From assembly GCA_002327445.1 (NCBI GenBank), contig DCWA01000014.1, forward strand, positions 4,488 to 35,691: a stretch of DNA of 31,204 bases, in the 5' to 3' direction. This DNA comes from Desulfobacteraceae bacterium UBA2174. GTDB taxonomy: Bacteria > Desulfobacterota > Desulfobacteria > Desulfobacterales > UBA2174. The notes under the pieces are model-generated. The model was not told where the DNA came from. It saw only the letters and a program-made list of their open reading frames with translations, and made no database searches. Position 1 is the stretch's first letter. Every line of letters starts with the position of its first letter. Both the position numbers and the translations under genes were made by a program. Positions 9,170 to 17,103 of the stretch are shown piece after piece.

Positions 9170-9213
9170 TTTTTCCTCCTCGCCATATCTTCGGTAATGT
9201 TTGTGGCGCTCGA

Positions 9214-10203
9214 TCAGAGTTTGTAAATCCCCCCGGCACGGAGCACCTCCGTCCTCGCCTGAAGCTCTCCCTTCATTCGCACAAGGGCATGATCGCATGT
9301 GTCGTGGGCGGATAGAAACACCTTTTCAGGGGCGGCCTTGTTGATGGCATCAATGGTTCTGCTCAGGTCTTCATCCGCGATTCTCCGCCAAGGCGGTTTT
9401 CCCGTCCCCAGGATCATCTGCAACCGGATGCCGGCCCGGTTGCCTCTGCCGTCGGTGACGGGAAAATGCAGCCCGCCCCCTACCGCATAGAGCGGCTCAT
9501 CGGAAATTTTCCTGGCCATTTCCAGGATGACTTCGATGGTCGGGTGCCCGCAGCCGGTGAAAACGACCAAGCCCTTGCCCCTGACGCGGGCCACCAGAGC
9601 CTGTTCCTCCGTGTAGCCCATGAAAAAGAGGCTCCTGGCCAAGGGCCCCGTGGTGGCGATTCCTGCGCTCAGCATCCGGGGCTTGTCGATCAATCGGGCC
9701 TCGAATCCCGGGGCTTCCGCCTTGTCCGGCAAAAAACAGGGAATCCGCCGCGAAGGTAGGAATTTTTTCGGTACCGTCACCTTTCGGGAGCGCTGCGCCG
9801 GCAGTCCGCCCATGTGGTCGCAATGGAGATGGGAAATCGTCAGAGCCTCGACCTGGTCCATGGTGAAGCCGAGCCTGGCGGCATTGTGACTGAATGCGGG
9901 CCGGGTCGGACCGAAGCCGATGTCAAACAGCATGGTGCCCGGATCGGTCTTGAACAAATAGGATACGCCGGCATCGCCGATGAACCCCTCCTTGGTCTTC
10001 TCCTCCACCAGGACCGTGAGCTCCAGGCCATCCAACTCGGGCAAATCGAGTTTTTCCGCCTCCTCGATGCGCCTTCGGTTGCTCTCGGCGGCCAGCGCCC
10101 GGTTTTTCTCGAATTGCCGGTTCCGGCGCATCAACAGGGGGACCATCACCGGCGCGGCAATGGCCATGAGCGGCCAATACAATGGTGAAATTCGGAAGCT
10201 CAT
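9214..10203 (-). CDS. Metallo-beta-lactamase-fold hydrolase, membrane-anchored
   Basis: A 329-residue protein of the metallo-beta-lactamase superfamily, closest by motif to the dihydropterin/methanopterin-type (DHPPS-like) branch. An N-terminal hydrophobic stretch (residues 7-25, PLYWPLMAIAAPVMVPLL) followed by RRNR suggests an anchor with the enzyme on the cytosolic side. The metal-binding motif is SHLHCDHMGG; other candidate ligands are in FTGCGHPT and LSAHDTCDH. ATG 10203 is preceded by GAGGTGA. Downstream, 44 nt away, is the exported NifX-like gene; this pairing of an MBL enzyme with a NifX-type protein is also seen in other anaerobes (from memory). Substrate unknown. Confidence 0.87.
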   Translation of the reverse strand: MSFRISPLYWPLMAIAAPVMVPLLMRRNRQFEKNRALAAESNRRRIEEAEKLDLPELDGLELTVLVEEKTKEGFIGDAGVSYLFKTDPGTMLFDIGFGPTRPAFSHNAARLGFTMDQVEALTISHLHCDHMGGLPAQRSRKVTVPKKFLPSRRIPCFLPDKAEAPGFEARLIDKPRMLSAGIATTGPLARSLFFMGYTEEQALVARVRGKGLVVFTGCGHPTIEVILEMARKISDEPLYAVGGGLHFPVTDGRGNRAGIRLQMILGTGKPPWRRIADEDLSRTIDAINKAAPEKVFLSAHDTCDHALVRMKGELQARTEVLRAGGIYKL

Positions 10204-10344
10204 GAGCTCACCTCGGTTTTATTCCAATGCACATTAAGCGCCTTCACTTTTGCCTTCTCCGGCGGGATAGCGGCAGAGTTCCCGCCCGAGTGAAACACCT
10301 GGTTGTCCGCGGAGCTGTTCATTGGGGCATCGCCGTTTTCCTCA

Positions 10345-11124
10345 TCAGCCGAACTGTACGGCAAGCATCGAAACAGATCCGCCGTCCACCCCCTGCACCG
10401 GAAAACTCACCGGTTCCTTCTTCCGGTGCATTCCCAGCGCATAAAGAAACGGGAGATAGTGATCCGGCGTCGGCACGGCCAGACGGGCATCGTCGCCGAG
10501 CTGATCGTAGTTGACCAGCGGGTCATGGTCGCCTTCGAGGAGACACTGCCGCACACGGCTTTCAAATCTCACCGCCCAGTCGAAGGGGGCGGCGTCCCTG
10601 TCCTGCCGCCGATATCGGGCGAGGTTGTGCACGATGTTCCCACTGCCGATCACCAGCACGCCTTCTTTCCTCAGCGGCATCAAGCGCCGGCCGATCTCGT
10701 AGTGGGCCGCCGGCGGCTGGTTTTCATCCATACTGAGCTGCACCACCGGAATGTCGGCCGCTGGAAACATATGCACCAGCACCGACCAAGTGCCGTGATC
10801 CAGGCCCCAGTCGTCGTCGGAGCGGACCTGCTCGGGCGCCGACAGCTCCTGGACCCTCCGGGCGAGGTCGGGACTTCCCGGCGCCGGGTATCGGATCTGG
10901 TAGGGTTCGCTGGGAAAACCGCTGAAATCGTGGATGGTGGGAGGAGTCGCGCTCGTGGTCACCATGCGAAATGGGATGTAGTAGTGCGCGGAGATGGCCA
11001 AAATGGCAGCAGGGCGCGGGATCGACTTTCCAATGGCGGCCCACCCCCGGGTGTAAGCGTTATCGGCCAGGGCATTCATTGGATTGCCGTGGCCCAAGAA
11101 CAAGACCGGCATCAGTTCGTCCAA
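10345..11124 (-). CDS. ygiD: LigB-type extradiol ring-cleavage dioxygenase (YgiD-like)
   Basis: A 259-residue member of the class III extradiol dioxygenase family, related to E. coli YgiD (4,5-DOPA extradiol dioxygenase). Expected metal ligands are visible: FLGHGNPMNAL (His about 12), ISAHYY (His about 47), DHGTWSVL and the GSGNIVHNL segment. The predicted start is TTG at 11124: the strong AGGAGGTGA lies 7 nt before it, while the nearest ATG (11112) is too far away. The gene stands alone, separated from its neighbours. A 60-codon fragment of a close paralogue survives at 19074-19264. Its role in a probable anaerobe is unclear, since the reaction needs O2; some members handle other catechols. 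Confidence 0.88.
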   Translation of the reverse strand: MDELMPVLFLGHGNPMNALADNAYTRGWAAIGKSIPRPAAILAISAHYYIPFRMVTTSATPPTIHDFSGFPSEPYQIRYPAPGSPDLARRVQELSAPEQVRSDDDWGLDHGTWSVLVHMFPAADIPVVQLSMDENQPPAAHYEIGRRLMPLRKEGVLVIGSGNIVHNLARYRRQDRDAAPFDWAVRFESRVRQCLLEGDHDPLVNYDQLGDDARLAVPTPDHYLPFLYALGMHRKKEPVSFPVQGVDGGSVSMLAVQFG

Positions 11125-11379
11125 CTTCTCACCTCCTCACGGTCTGCGTGAATAGCACGGCGCCAGGTTTTGACCTCACTCCGCCCATCCCCGCCACAGC
11201 ACCTCCGTCTGCTCCAGCACCGTCAGCCCCACTTGATGATAGAGGTCGGACCAATCGCTATACTTTAAATCATATTGTTTACCAGCCAAAAATGCAGCTT
11301 TTTATCATCTAAAACCCCATTTTCGCAGCCAAAGCGGCCGTTATGCAAGACTTCGGCTTCCAGTAGTTCCCAGTCATTG
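11125..11379. other. Spacer with a short coding-like remnant
   Basis: No named gene. On the minus strand a frame running from the adjacent repeat through NDWELLEAEVLHNGRF stays open for about 45 codons and ends near 11267. A second frame, ending with LTVLEQTEVLWRGWAE, runs to about 11177. Both look like protein remnants but match nothing I recognise. Confidence 0.3.
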
Positions 11380-11506
11380 CCACAGTTAAAATTCCTTCGG
11401 CTACGTTTTTAATGCCAAAAACAGGGTTATAGGGGTTGTTTTGGGCTGTTTGCAACACCTATTGACTGAAATATCAAGATATTGTCGTGGTCCGACCCCG
11501 TTCAAC
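11380..11506 (-). repeat. RAYT-type GGTCGGACC repeat, copy 1
   Basis: About 125 bp shared with 22369-22495 and 28862-28980, all in the same orientation. Read on minus it starts GGGGTCGGACC, contains the palindrome AATATCTTGATATT, then TTGCAA and CCTATAACC, and ends GAAGGAATTT. Here it caps the truncated IS110 gene. Confidence 0.85.
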
Positions 11507-12069
11507 CCTCTCAATTTTAGAACCCATTGCGGCACTCCGGCCCTGCAAAATCCGAGCAACCCCGGGTGGCTGGTGTACAGCAGGGATTCGAGCTGGTTGA
11601 GCAGCTGGGTGCATTGTTTGTTGAGCATGCGGATAAAGCTCCACTGCTTGCGCGGCCCGGCCCACTGATCTGGCTGTTGGCGGGGCACCTTGTCCGGATG
11701 AGCGATCAGGTACTCGGCAATGCTGCGGGCGCTGATCTTGTCGGTGGTGTTTCGTTTTAGATCGGCCTTGCTGTTGTGCATCACCGCCAGTGCATTTAGC
11801 CTTGCCACGGAGACATTGAGGCGCTGGCTGAATTGTTGGAGGCTGCGATACCAATTGTTCTCATAGCCTCCGGTGCTCTCCACGGCAGCAAACAGCCTCG
11901 CCCCGGGATGCAGGTCGAGCAGCTCTTGGATGATTCGCAACAAGCGCTGGTGGCCGTTTGCGGTATCATCGAGTTGAAAGCTTTGTAACACCGGCTTTCT
12001 GTGCTCATCGAGGATGGCAAAGTCGGCGTAGCCCTTGCTGACATCGGCGCCCAGGAAAAATAATGGCAT
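11401..12069 (-). pseudogene. IS110 family transposase, truncated
   Basis: N-terminal part of an IS110-type (DEDD/RuvC-like) transposase: GADVSKGYADFAILD carries the first acidic residue, AAVESTGGYENNW the second, and the frame goes on through NALAVMHNSKADLKRNTTDK with the third acidic cluster. The C-terminal Transposase_20 domain with its catalytic serine is missing. The frame enters the GGTCGGACC repeat at about 11506 and ends in repeat-encoded residues (GPRQYLDISVN... to 11401), so only about 188 residues are IS-derived. Start taken as ATG 12069; frame extends to 12117 without a better signal. No matching right end is visible, so the element should be immobile. Confidence 0.85.
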
Positions 12070-12239
12070 GGTGGGAAAACCTTTCGTCTCAGTTACGGTT
12101 AAGCCAGGCATCATCAAGCTCGTTGCAATCCGGTGTCCAGCACCAAGTTAATCCCCGACTTTCACCTGGCAGGCAGGAAGAAACTCCTCGACGGGCTCGG
12201 AGCCCAGCTAGCGATCCTTCTCCCCTGGCCAACGAAGAT

Positions 12240-12355
12240 GATAGGTTTTACCGATTAAAAAAAGCCTTTATTGCGACAGTCTGCGCCAAGAGCTGCCGCC
12301 ACACTGTTCGTGCTTGCTTACCTCAACTTTCAATATACGAGTCAGCGACGAGGGA
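12240..12355. repeat. Dispersed repeat, partial copy with flank
   Basis: Shares GGTTTTACCGAT, a GCCAAGAGC/GCCGC stretch, TGTTCGTG, GCTTACCTCAACTTTCAATA and GCGACGAGGGATCT with the reverse complement of 30770-30880. This shows that the element extends beyond the 128-bp core. Confidence 0.65.
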
Positions 12356-12474
12356 TCTGCAGTTGAGGACACAGACGGGAGGATGGCCTAAACCGGAAAA
12401 AAACCTCCAAGGGATCATCGCCAAACTTTGACGGGGCCCTGTTGCAAAAGCGCCAATCCTTGCCGACCTTAAGC

Positions 12475-12565
12475 GAACTGTATTATAATAATAAATATTT
12501 GAGATTCCTCGTCGCGCGCTCGGAATGACAATGGCTGTTTTCGGCTTTTTTGCGACGTTACCATG
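12475..12565. repeat. Dispersed repeat, half copy
   Basis: AT-rich block followed by GAGATTCCTCGTCGCGCGCT and CGGAATGACAATGGCTG, then CGGCTTTTTTGCGACGTTA. Its right part matches 8395-8440. The whole 12070-12591 spacer upstream of the IS remnant and downstream of nikO holds no gene that I can support. Confidence 0.65.
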
Positions 12566-12591
12566 AATGGCAGAATAAAGAACGCCCAACT

Positions 12592-13410
12592 TTATTTCGG
12601 CTTGCGGGCTCTGGCGTCCAATCCAGGTTTTCCGTGATCGTCCCCGTTTGAAGCAGGATCCGTATCGTCCGATTGGGAATATGGATGCACATGAGGCACC
12701 GTGCCCGCGCGGTGGATGTGGTAGTGACTGTGAAGTTCCGCCGAGCTTCCATTAAAGCCAATCTTGCCTTGCCGAATGCTGAAAACCTGCTGCGTGGTTC
12801 GGGCCAGGAAATCGTACTCGTGGGACACGGTGATTGTGCCGATGTCCAGTTCATTTAAAATTTCCATGATTCTTATACAGGTTTCTTCATCCAGGCCGGT
12901 GGTCGGCTCGTCGAGAAGGAGAACTTCGGGTTCCATCACCAGAATGGTGGCCAGGGCCACCAGCTTCTTTTCGCCGCCGGAAAGAAGATGGGTGATCCGC
13001 TCCTCGAAGCCGGTCAGGCCCAGCTTCTCCAGTGTCTCTTTGGCCTTTTGCCGGGCCCGCGGCGGCCGCATCCCCAGGTTCAGCGGTCCGAAGGCCACGT
13101 CCTCGATCACCGTGGGAGAAAAAAGTTGATCGTCGGCATTTTGAAAGAGCAAGCCGATGCGGCGGCGTGTCAGCTGGAAATCGGCCTCGGTGCGCACCGG
13201 CTTTCCAAAAAGCCTGATGATCCCGGCCGACGGTTTTTGAAGCCCCATGAGCAAATAAAGAAGCGTCGATTTGCCGCTTCCGTTCGGCCCGATGAGGCCG
13301 ATCTTTTGTTTCCCGCGGAGCTGGAAATCGACGCTGTCGAGCACCGCTTTCCCACCGGAGTAGGAAAACGAAACCTTTTCCATATCGATGATCATATCGC
13401 CGCTATCCAT
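12592..13410 (-). CDS. nikO: Nickel/cobalt ECF transporter ATPase
   Basis: ATP-hydrolysing subunit of an energy-coupling-factor importer for Ni2+ or Co2+, on the cytosolic face. Walker A is GPNGSGKST, Q-loop LLFQNADDQLF, signature LSGGEKKL, Walker B VLLLDEPTTGLD, switch His in TVSHEYDF. After the ATPase core a His-rich tail HSHYHIHRAGTVPHVH ends in a polar extension. It is the last gene of the nikKMLQO operon and overlaps the end of nikQ. Start choice is open: ATG 13410 follows GGGTGG, while ATG 13395 shares an ATGA with the nikQ stop and would give a more usual N-terminus (MIIDMEKVSFSY). Nickel rather than cobalt is inferred from the nikK and nikL partners. Confidence 0.93.
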   Translation of the reverse strand: MDSGDMIIDMEKVSFSYSGGKAVLDSVDFQLRGKQKIGLIGPNGSGKSTLLYLLMGLQKPSAGIIRLFGKPVRTEADFQLTRRRIGLLFQNADDQLFSPTVIEDVAFGPLNLGMRPPRARQKAKETLEKLGLTGFEERITHLLSGGEKKLVALATILVMEPEVLLLDEPTTGLDEETCIRIMEILNELDIGTITVSHEYDFLARTTQQVFSIRQGKIGFNGSSAELHSHYHIHRAGTVPHVHPYSQSDDTDPASNGDDHGKPGLDARARKPK

Positions 13411-14150
13411 TCCAGCCACCCTGCCGCAAGCAGCACGATCGCGATGATGGCCGCCCAGGCAAAATCGACTCCGGTAAAGGAAAACTCCTTCAGACTATGG
13501 AACCGCCCGGAAAATCCGCGGCATATCATGGCTTGATGAACGCGCTCCGCCCTGACAGCCGCTCGAACAAAAAGCATCCCGATCAGATAGGCATACGTTC
13601 GATAGGTGTGGATCCGGGTTTGAGGGGTAAAGCAGCGCACCCGGGCCGCCCGAACCAGTCGTAAATATTCCTGCTCCAGCACGAAAACATACCGGTAGGT
13701 GATCAACAGCAAGTGAACCAGCTTGCCGGGCACCTTCAGCCGGTTCAAGGCATGCCCGAGTGTCCCGACGGATTGAGTGGCCATCAGCGCGATCAGGGCC
13801 AGAAAAATGGCGTTGGACTTCAAGGTAATGCGGGCGGACAGCAGCAGGCCTTCTTTGGTGACCACTGCCGGCCCGATGTTCAGCACTGGGGATCCGCCGG
13901 TCGTCAAAGGAAGTACGGCCCACAAAAAAAGGATCAATCCATTGACCAGCAGCAATCTTCGCAACACCCGCCGCAACTCGAGCCGGGCCAGGAGAGGCAA
14001 TGTGGCGGCCATCACCAGGCAAAGCAGCAGCGGCTCAAAACGGTTGCATACTGCGCAAAGGAAAGAAAACACCGTGGCGGCCACCACCCGAAGCCTCGGA
14101 TCTATCCGGTGAACGGGGGAAGTGCCAACCGCGAAATCCTCGCTGATCAC
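13392..14150 (-). CDS. nikQ: Nickel/cobalt ECF transporter T component
   Basis: The 252-residue transmembrane T subunit of the ECF importer, which couples the ATPase to the substrate-specific M subunit. Several hydrophobic segments are seen (VVAATVFSFLCAV, LVMAATLPLLA, LLLVNGLILFLWAVL, NAIFLALIALM). The coupling-helix signatures typical of CbiQ/EcfT appear as RAARVRCF and RAERVHQAMICRGFSG, i.e. the two Ala-Arg-Gly-like motifs, slightly degenerate. The GTG start at 14150 overlaps the nikL stop codon, and the stop overlaps nikO, so the three are translationally coupled. Adjacent C-terminal hydrophobic segment FAWAAIIAIVLLAAGWL closes the protein. Confidence 0.92.
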   Translation of the reverse strand: MISEDFAVGTSPVHRIDPRLRVVAATVFSFLCAVCNRFEPLLLCLVMAATLPLLARLELRRVLRRLLLVNGLILFLWAVLPLTTGGSPVLNIGPAVVTKEGLLLSARITLKSNAIFLALIALMATQSVGTLGHALNRLKVPGKLVHLLLITYRYVFVLEQEYLRLVRAARVRCFTPQTRIHTYRTYAYLIGMLFVRAAVRAERVHQAMICRGFSGRFHSLKEFSFTGVDFAWAAIIAIVLLAAGWLEWIAAI

Positions 14151-14797
14151 CTCGGGTTCAGCTCCTTGATTTTGCGACGGTAGTGGATGTAGATCCCAAG
14201 ACCGGCCATGCCGACGATATAACCGATACCACCGATGACATCTTGGAGGGTTGTCCGGTGCTGGCGCGACTCGGCCAACATCCTTACCACCGGGGCCAAT
14301 TTCCGGTCCATCACCTTTTCCACCGCCTTTTCGATCCGCGCCGCATCGACCTCCGCCATGGATGCGTCGGCAATTTGTGGAGCCGGTGTGCTATCCGTTT
14401 CTCCGGGGGCCTCATCCGACGATGCGGCAACGGAACCGCCGGCAGCAGTGATTTCCGTCAGCGGAACGATCCACTCGTTTTTGTGGCCCATGCCAGCCAC
14501 CATTTCAATCCGCAGCGGTGCATGCCGAGGTAATCTGAAGGAAAACTCGCCTTTATCGTCGGTTTGCCCCTCCAGGAGCTTTTCCCCGGTCTTGTCGTCG
14601 TATACGGTGATTTTCCCGCTTTTTACCTCCCGCCCCCCCGCAAAACTGCTTTCGGTGTGCACGGTGTCGCCTTCCACCCAGGCAAACACATTCACCCGGT
14701 GAGCATGAGCCGGAGTTGCAAGAATGGGGAAAAAAACCACCGATAGCAAGAGCAGCATCCCGGCTTGTTTCCGTTTCGAACAGAATGTAAACATCAT
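14147..14797 (-). CDS. nikL: Nickel importer accessory protein NikL
   Basis: A 216-residue exported, membrane-tethered protein. Residues 1-32 are a signal peptide (GMLLLLSVVFFPILATPAHA). The mature protein starts HRVNVFAW and has a small beta-sandwich of the carboxypeptidase-regulatory type (GKITVYDDKTGEKLLEG, GEFSFRLPRHAPLRIEM). A Ser/Pro-rich linker and a helical stretch lead to one C-terminal transmembrane helix (IGYIVGMAGLGIYIHY) with RRK on the cytosolic side. NikL takes the place of CbiN in nikKLMQO systems. The open frame upstream to 15058 overlaps nikM and is noncoding; ATG 14797 follows GAGG. Located 20 nt after nikM. Confidence 0.88.
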   Translation of the reverse strand: MMFTFCSKRKQAGMLLLLSVVFFPILATPAHAHRVNVFAWVEGDTVHTESSFAGGREVKSGKITVYDDKTGEKLLEGQTDDKGEFSFRLPRHAPLRIEMVAGMGHKNEWIVPLTEITAAGGSVAASSDEAPGETDSTPAPQIADASMAEVDAARIEKAVEKVMDRKLAPVVRMLAESRQHRTTLQDVIGGIGYIVGMAGLGIYIHYRRKIKELNPR

Positions 14798-14817
14798 AAG
14801 CGGCCTCAAGGAATCAT

Positions 14818-15417
14818 TTATCGATGGTCCAGCAAAGACGGCTGGACCTTGCGAAGAAACATTACACAAAACAGGGTGACGATGCCCTCGATGACCATCA
14901 CCGGTATGTGGGCCGCCAGTATCAGGCCGGCTACCTCGAGAAAGCCCTCGCCGGTCAGCATCAACGCCGCGGCGGCAATGACACCCGAAAGAAGAACCGA
15001 ACAGAAGCCAACTAAAAAAGCGGCTGCCATTCCGATTGCGTCGGGTCTCCGAGCCCACGGTCCGAAGAGATAATAGGCAATCACCGCCGGGGCGGCCATG
15101 ATCACCGTATTTACCCCCAGGGTCGTGATGCCGCCGAACTGAAAAAGCACCCCCTGAAGGAGCAGGGCCACCAGAAGCGCTGGAACCGCCCCCCAGCCAA
15201 GGAGAAGGCCCACGATGCCGTTTAAGAGCAAGTGAACACTGGAGGGACCGATGGGCACGTGGATCAGGGAGGCGACGAAAAACGAGGCAGCCAGAATGCC
15301 CGCCCGGGCAATCCGGTCATAGTCGAGGGACTTGAGCCCGATGCCGGTCCCGACCGCGGCCAGGGCCGCGCCGGAGAGCAGCACCGGTCCGGAGAGAATG
15401 CCTTCTGAAATATGCAA
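14818..15417 (-). CDS. nikM: Nickel ECF transporter substrate-specific subunit
   Basis: A 199-residue membrane protein of the CbiM/NikM family. The frame runs up to an ATG at 15501, but the canonical N-terminus MHISEG is reached with a TTG at 15417, preceded by GGAG 9 nt upstream. In NikM structures the amino group of Met1 and His2 binds the metal, so the start must expose Met-His; the upstream start would bury it in 28 extra residues. A second His-rich site is in SLIHVPIGPSSVHLLLNG, and helices follow (GLLLGWGAVPALLVALLLQ, VIAYYLFGPWA, AAFLVGFCSVLLSG). It binds and moves Ni2+ with nikQ and nikO. Confidence 0.92.
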   Translation of the reverse strand: MHISEGILSGPVLLSGAALAAVGTGIGLKSLDYDRIARAGILAASFFVASLIHVPIGPSSVHLLLNGIVGLLLGWGAVPALLVALLLQGVLFQFGGITTLGVNTVIMAAPAVIAYYLFGPWARRPDAIGMAAAFLVGFCSVLLSGVIAAAALMLTGEGFLEVAGLILAAHIPVMVIEGIVTLFCVMFLRKVQPSLLDHR

Positions 15418-15528
15418 ATGAAATTGCTCCGCTAAAATTCTACCGCCAGTTGAACCGTGAAGGTGTCCGATATCCTCCTTGCGCAGATCGCATTTCAACA
15501 TCCTGCGAGAAAGACCGCGATCCGGCCT

Positions 15529-16305
15529 CTATTTCTCGATCCATTTTTCGAATTTGACCCAGATGACGGCGCCGATTTCCACACCTTTTTCTTGTCCTTC
15601 AAAAGGAATGGTAAAATCGGCTTCATTTAAGGCAGCAAATCCCCACCATCCGGGTTTGGGCGCAGCGTAGGTAAAAACCCCGTTTTCATCTGCCTTGATC
15701 GTCTGGGTGACCAAATACTCTGTAGGCGCTTCGGCCTTTCCATCCGCATTGTAGTACTCCACCTCGACTTCGGCATAAGGCACCGGCTTTTCGTCCAGCT
15801 TCACGATTCCTTGAAAAACGTTGCCGGCATAGAGGCCGAAGGGTTTGGACAAGGGCACGATCTCCGTTTTCAGCCCCAACTCGGCATCCCATCCCTCGTC
15901 TTCCCCGAATGCGGCCACCACCGTCTTGGTCAAATGAATGATATAAACATCTTCGGCCGGCTCCCAGTATGGATCCGGCTCCAGGTAAAACAGGTAGGCA
16001 CCGGGCCGTTCGATCCGGTAATTCGCCCGCCATGCGGCGTGGTCCATAACCTGCGCCTTTTCAAGCGCACCGAGCAGGTCCTCCCGCTTTCCATTTGCGG
16101 CAACACCGAAACGCTTCGGCTTCTTCATCTCCATTCCGATCCCCTCGAAAGGATGAGAGAAAGACAGCTGCAGCTGTATGCTGCGGTTGTCTTCCATCAT
16201 GACCATCGAATCCGACGGAATAACCATCCCGAAATGCGCCCAAGCTGTTCCAAAAAATGTTACGATAAATACGAATGCCACTCCGACTCCAAACAATTTT
16301 TTCAT
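15529..16305 (-). CDS. nikK: Nickel uptake periplasmic protein NikK (DUF4198)
   Basis: A 258-residue exported protein of the DUF4198 family. A signal peptide MKKLFGVGVAFVFIVTFFG...AWA is followed by mature HFGMVIPSDSMV, with the conserved first His right at the expected cleavage site. Next come QLSFSHPFEG with a second His, and the C-terminal beta-sandwich GNVFQGIVKLDEKPVPYAEVEVE and PGWWGFAALN. In nikKLMQO operons this protein is thought to help capture Ni2+ in the periplasm. ATG 16305 follows AGGAGAGG. It is the first gene of the operon, 111 nt before nikM. A terminator-like hairpin lies directly upstream of the ribosome-binding site. Confidence 0.88.
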   Translation of the reverse strand: MKKLFGVGVAFVFIVTFFGTAWAHFGMVIPSDSMVMMEDNRSIQLQLSFSHPFEGIGMEMKKPKRFGVAANGKREDLLGALEKAQVMDHAAWRANYRIERPGAYLFYLEPDPYWEPAEDVYIIHLTKTVVAAFGEDEGWDAELGLKTEIVPLSKPFGLYAGNVFQGIVKLDEKPVPYAEVEVEYYNADGKAEAPTEYLVTQTIKADENGVFTYAAPKPGWWGFAALNEADFTIPFEGQEKGVEIGAVIWVKFEKWIEK

Positions 16306-16327
16306 CACCAGCCTCTCCTTTGTTGTG

Positions 16328-16386
16328 GAAACAAAAAGGCCACGAAAAGCTGCCGCCTTCATGGCGGTCGTGCCTTCGTGGCCTTT
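16328..16386 (-). promoter_or_regulatory. Terminator-like hairpin in the nikK leader
   Basis: Perfect 12-bp inverted repeat: AAAGGCCACGAA (16335-16346 on plus) with TTCGTGGCCTTT (16375-16386), enclosing a smaller CCGCC/GGCGG stem. On the minus strand the closing arm runs into CCTTTTTGTTT, as in an intrinsic terminator. It ends about 20 nt before the nikK ribosome-binding site, where a terminator would switch the operon off, so an attenuator is the natural reading (inference). Confidence 0.65.
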
Positions 16387-16442
16387 GATTTGAATATGTT
16401 TTCTAAATGTTATGCGCCGAGCTTCGCGCTCAAGTTGGACAA

Positions 16443-16471
16443 TGGATATCGAACCCGCTGTCCGATGTCAA
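16443..16471 (-). promoter_or_regulatory. Candidate sigma-70 promoter for nikKMLQO
   Basis: On the minus strand TTGACA (16466-16471) and TATCCA (16443-16448) are 17 bp apart. The predicted start near 16436 gives a leader of about 130 nt that includes the hairpin at 16335-16386. No NikR palindrome was recognised. Confidence 0.5.
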
Positions 16472-16809
16472 CCAAAAAATTAAACCGGCTCGGCGAGCTC
16501 GGGTCCGTCCATTCGGTTCTGTCCGAGGCACGGCAATCGCTGGACCGAGGTTATTTGCCGCGCGGCCGGGACCGGGATTTTGACCGAGTTCCGGCCAAAC
16601 CCCGGCGCCAATCGGAAGGGGCCCACTTTTGCGAACGCTGAACAAAGTAGACGAATAAAAAACCTCTTACGGCCACAGCCTTCCACCTTACCCTTCGCCC
16701 GCCGCCCTCGGCCCTGAGCGCAACTATCCGCCACAACGCCACAAACTGCTGCGCAATACGTGGCCCCCTTTACGTTGGCAATGGACTCCATACCATCACC
16801 GATCGACTT
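16472..16809. other. Gene-free spacer
   Basis: Between the nik promoter and the end of the EF-hand gene. Only GC-rich open frames without coding character or ribosome-binding sites are present; no repeat or RNA was recognised. Confidence 0.4.
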
Positions 16810-17088
16810 TTACGGCTTTCTACGCATTCGTGACCTGAAACGTTCCCGCATAGTTTCTTTCGATTCTTCGACCTCCTCACGGGAAAGGTTCCTGTTGCGA
16901 TTCTTGTCCATAGCTTCGAATCTCTTTTGCATGGCATTATGCCATTCCTCTTCGCTGACAAAGCCATTTTGATCAACGTCCATGTTTTCAAAAATCACAT
17001 CGAGCGGTTTTTGTTGCGCAATGGCAGAGCCAACGATCATGAATACAGCGATCAACATTGTGGCGATTACAGTTGTTGTGCGAATCAT
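16810..17088 (-). CDS. Exported EF-hand protein
   Basis: A 92-residue protein with a signal peptide (residues 1-24, ending GSAIAQ). Two EF-hand loops follow: DVDQNGFVSEEE, a canonical 12-residue Ca2+ loop, and DKNRNRNLSREE, also with Asp first and Glu last. The Arg-rich C-terminus (ERFRSRMRRKP) is basic. It probably binds Ca2+ in the periplasm. ATG 17088 follows AGGAG. It is the last gene of the sigma-factor unit, 15 nt after the secreted repeat protein, so it is likely to be made under the same stress. Function beyond metal binding is unknown. Confidence 0.85.
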   Translation of the reverse strand: MIRTTTVIATMLIAVFMIVGSAIAQQKPLDVIFENMDVDQNGFVSEEEWHNAMQKRFEAMDKNRNRNLSREEVEESKETMRERFRSRMRRKP

Positions 17089-17103
17089 CCTGTTTTTCTC
17101 CTA

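Noticed and set aside
16405..16440. attC-like core (GTTATGC ... GTTGGAC around a GAGC/GCTC hairpin)
   Set aside because: A GTTRRRY-type end is present but no matching partner site, integrase or cassette array is seen; it more likely belongs to the nik leader.
16480..16791. Minus-strand 103-codon frame before the EF-hand gene
   Set aside because: No ribosome-binding site, odd composition, and no family resemblance.
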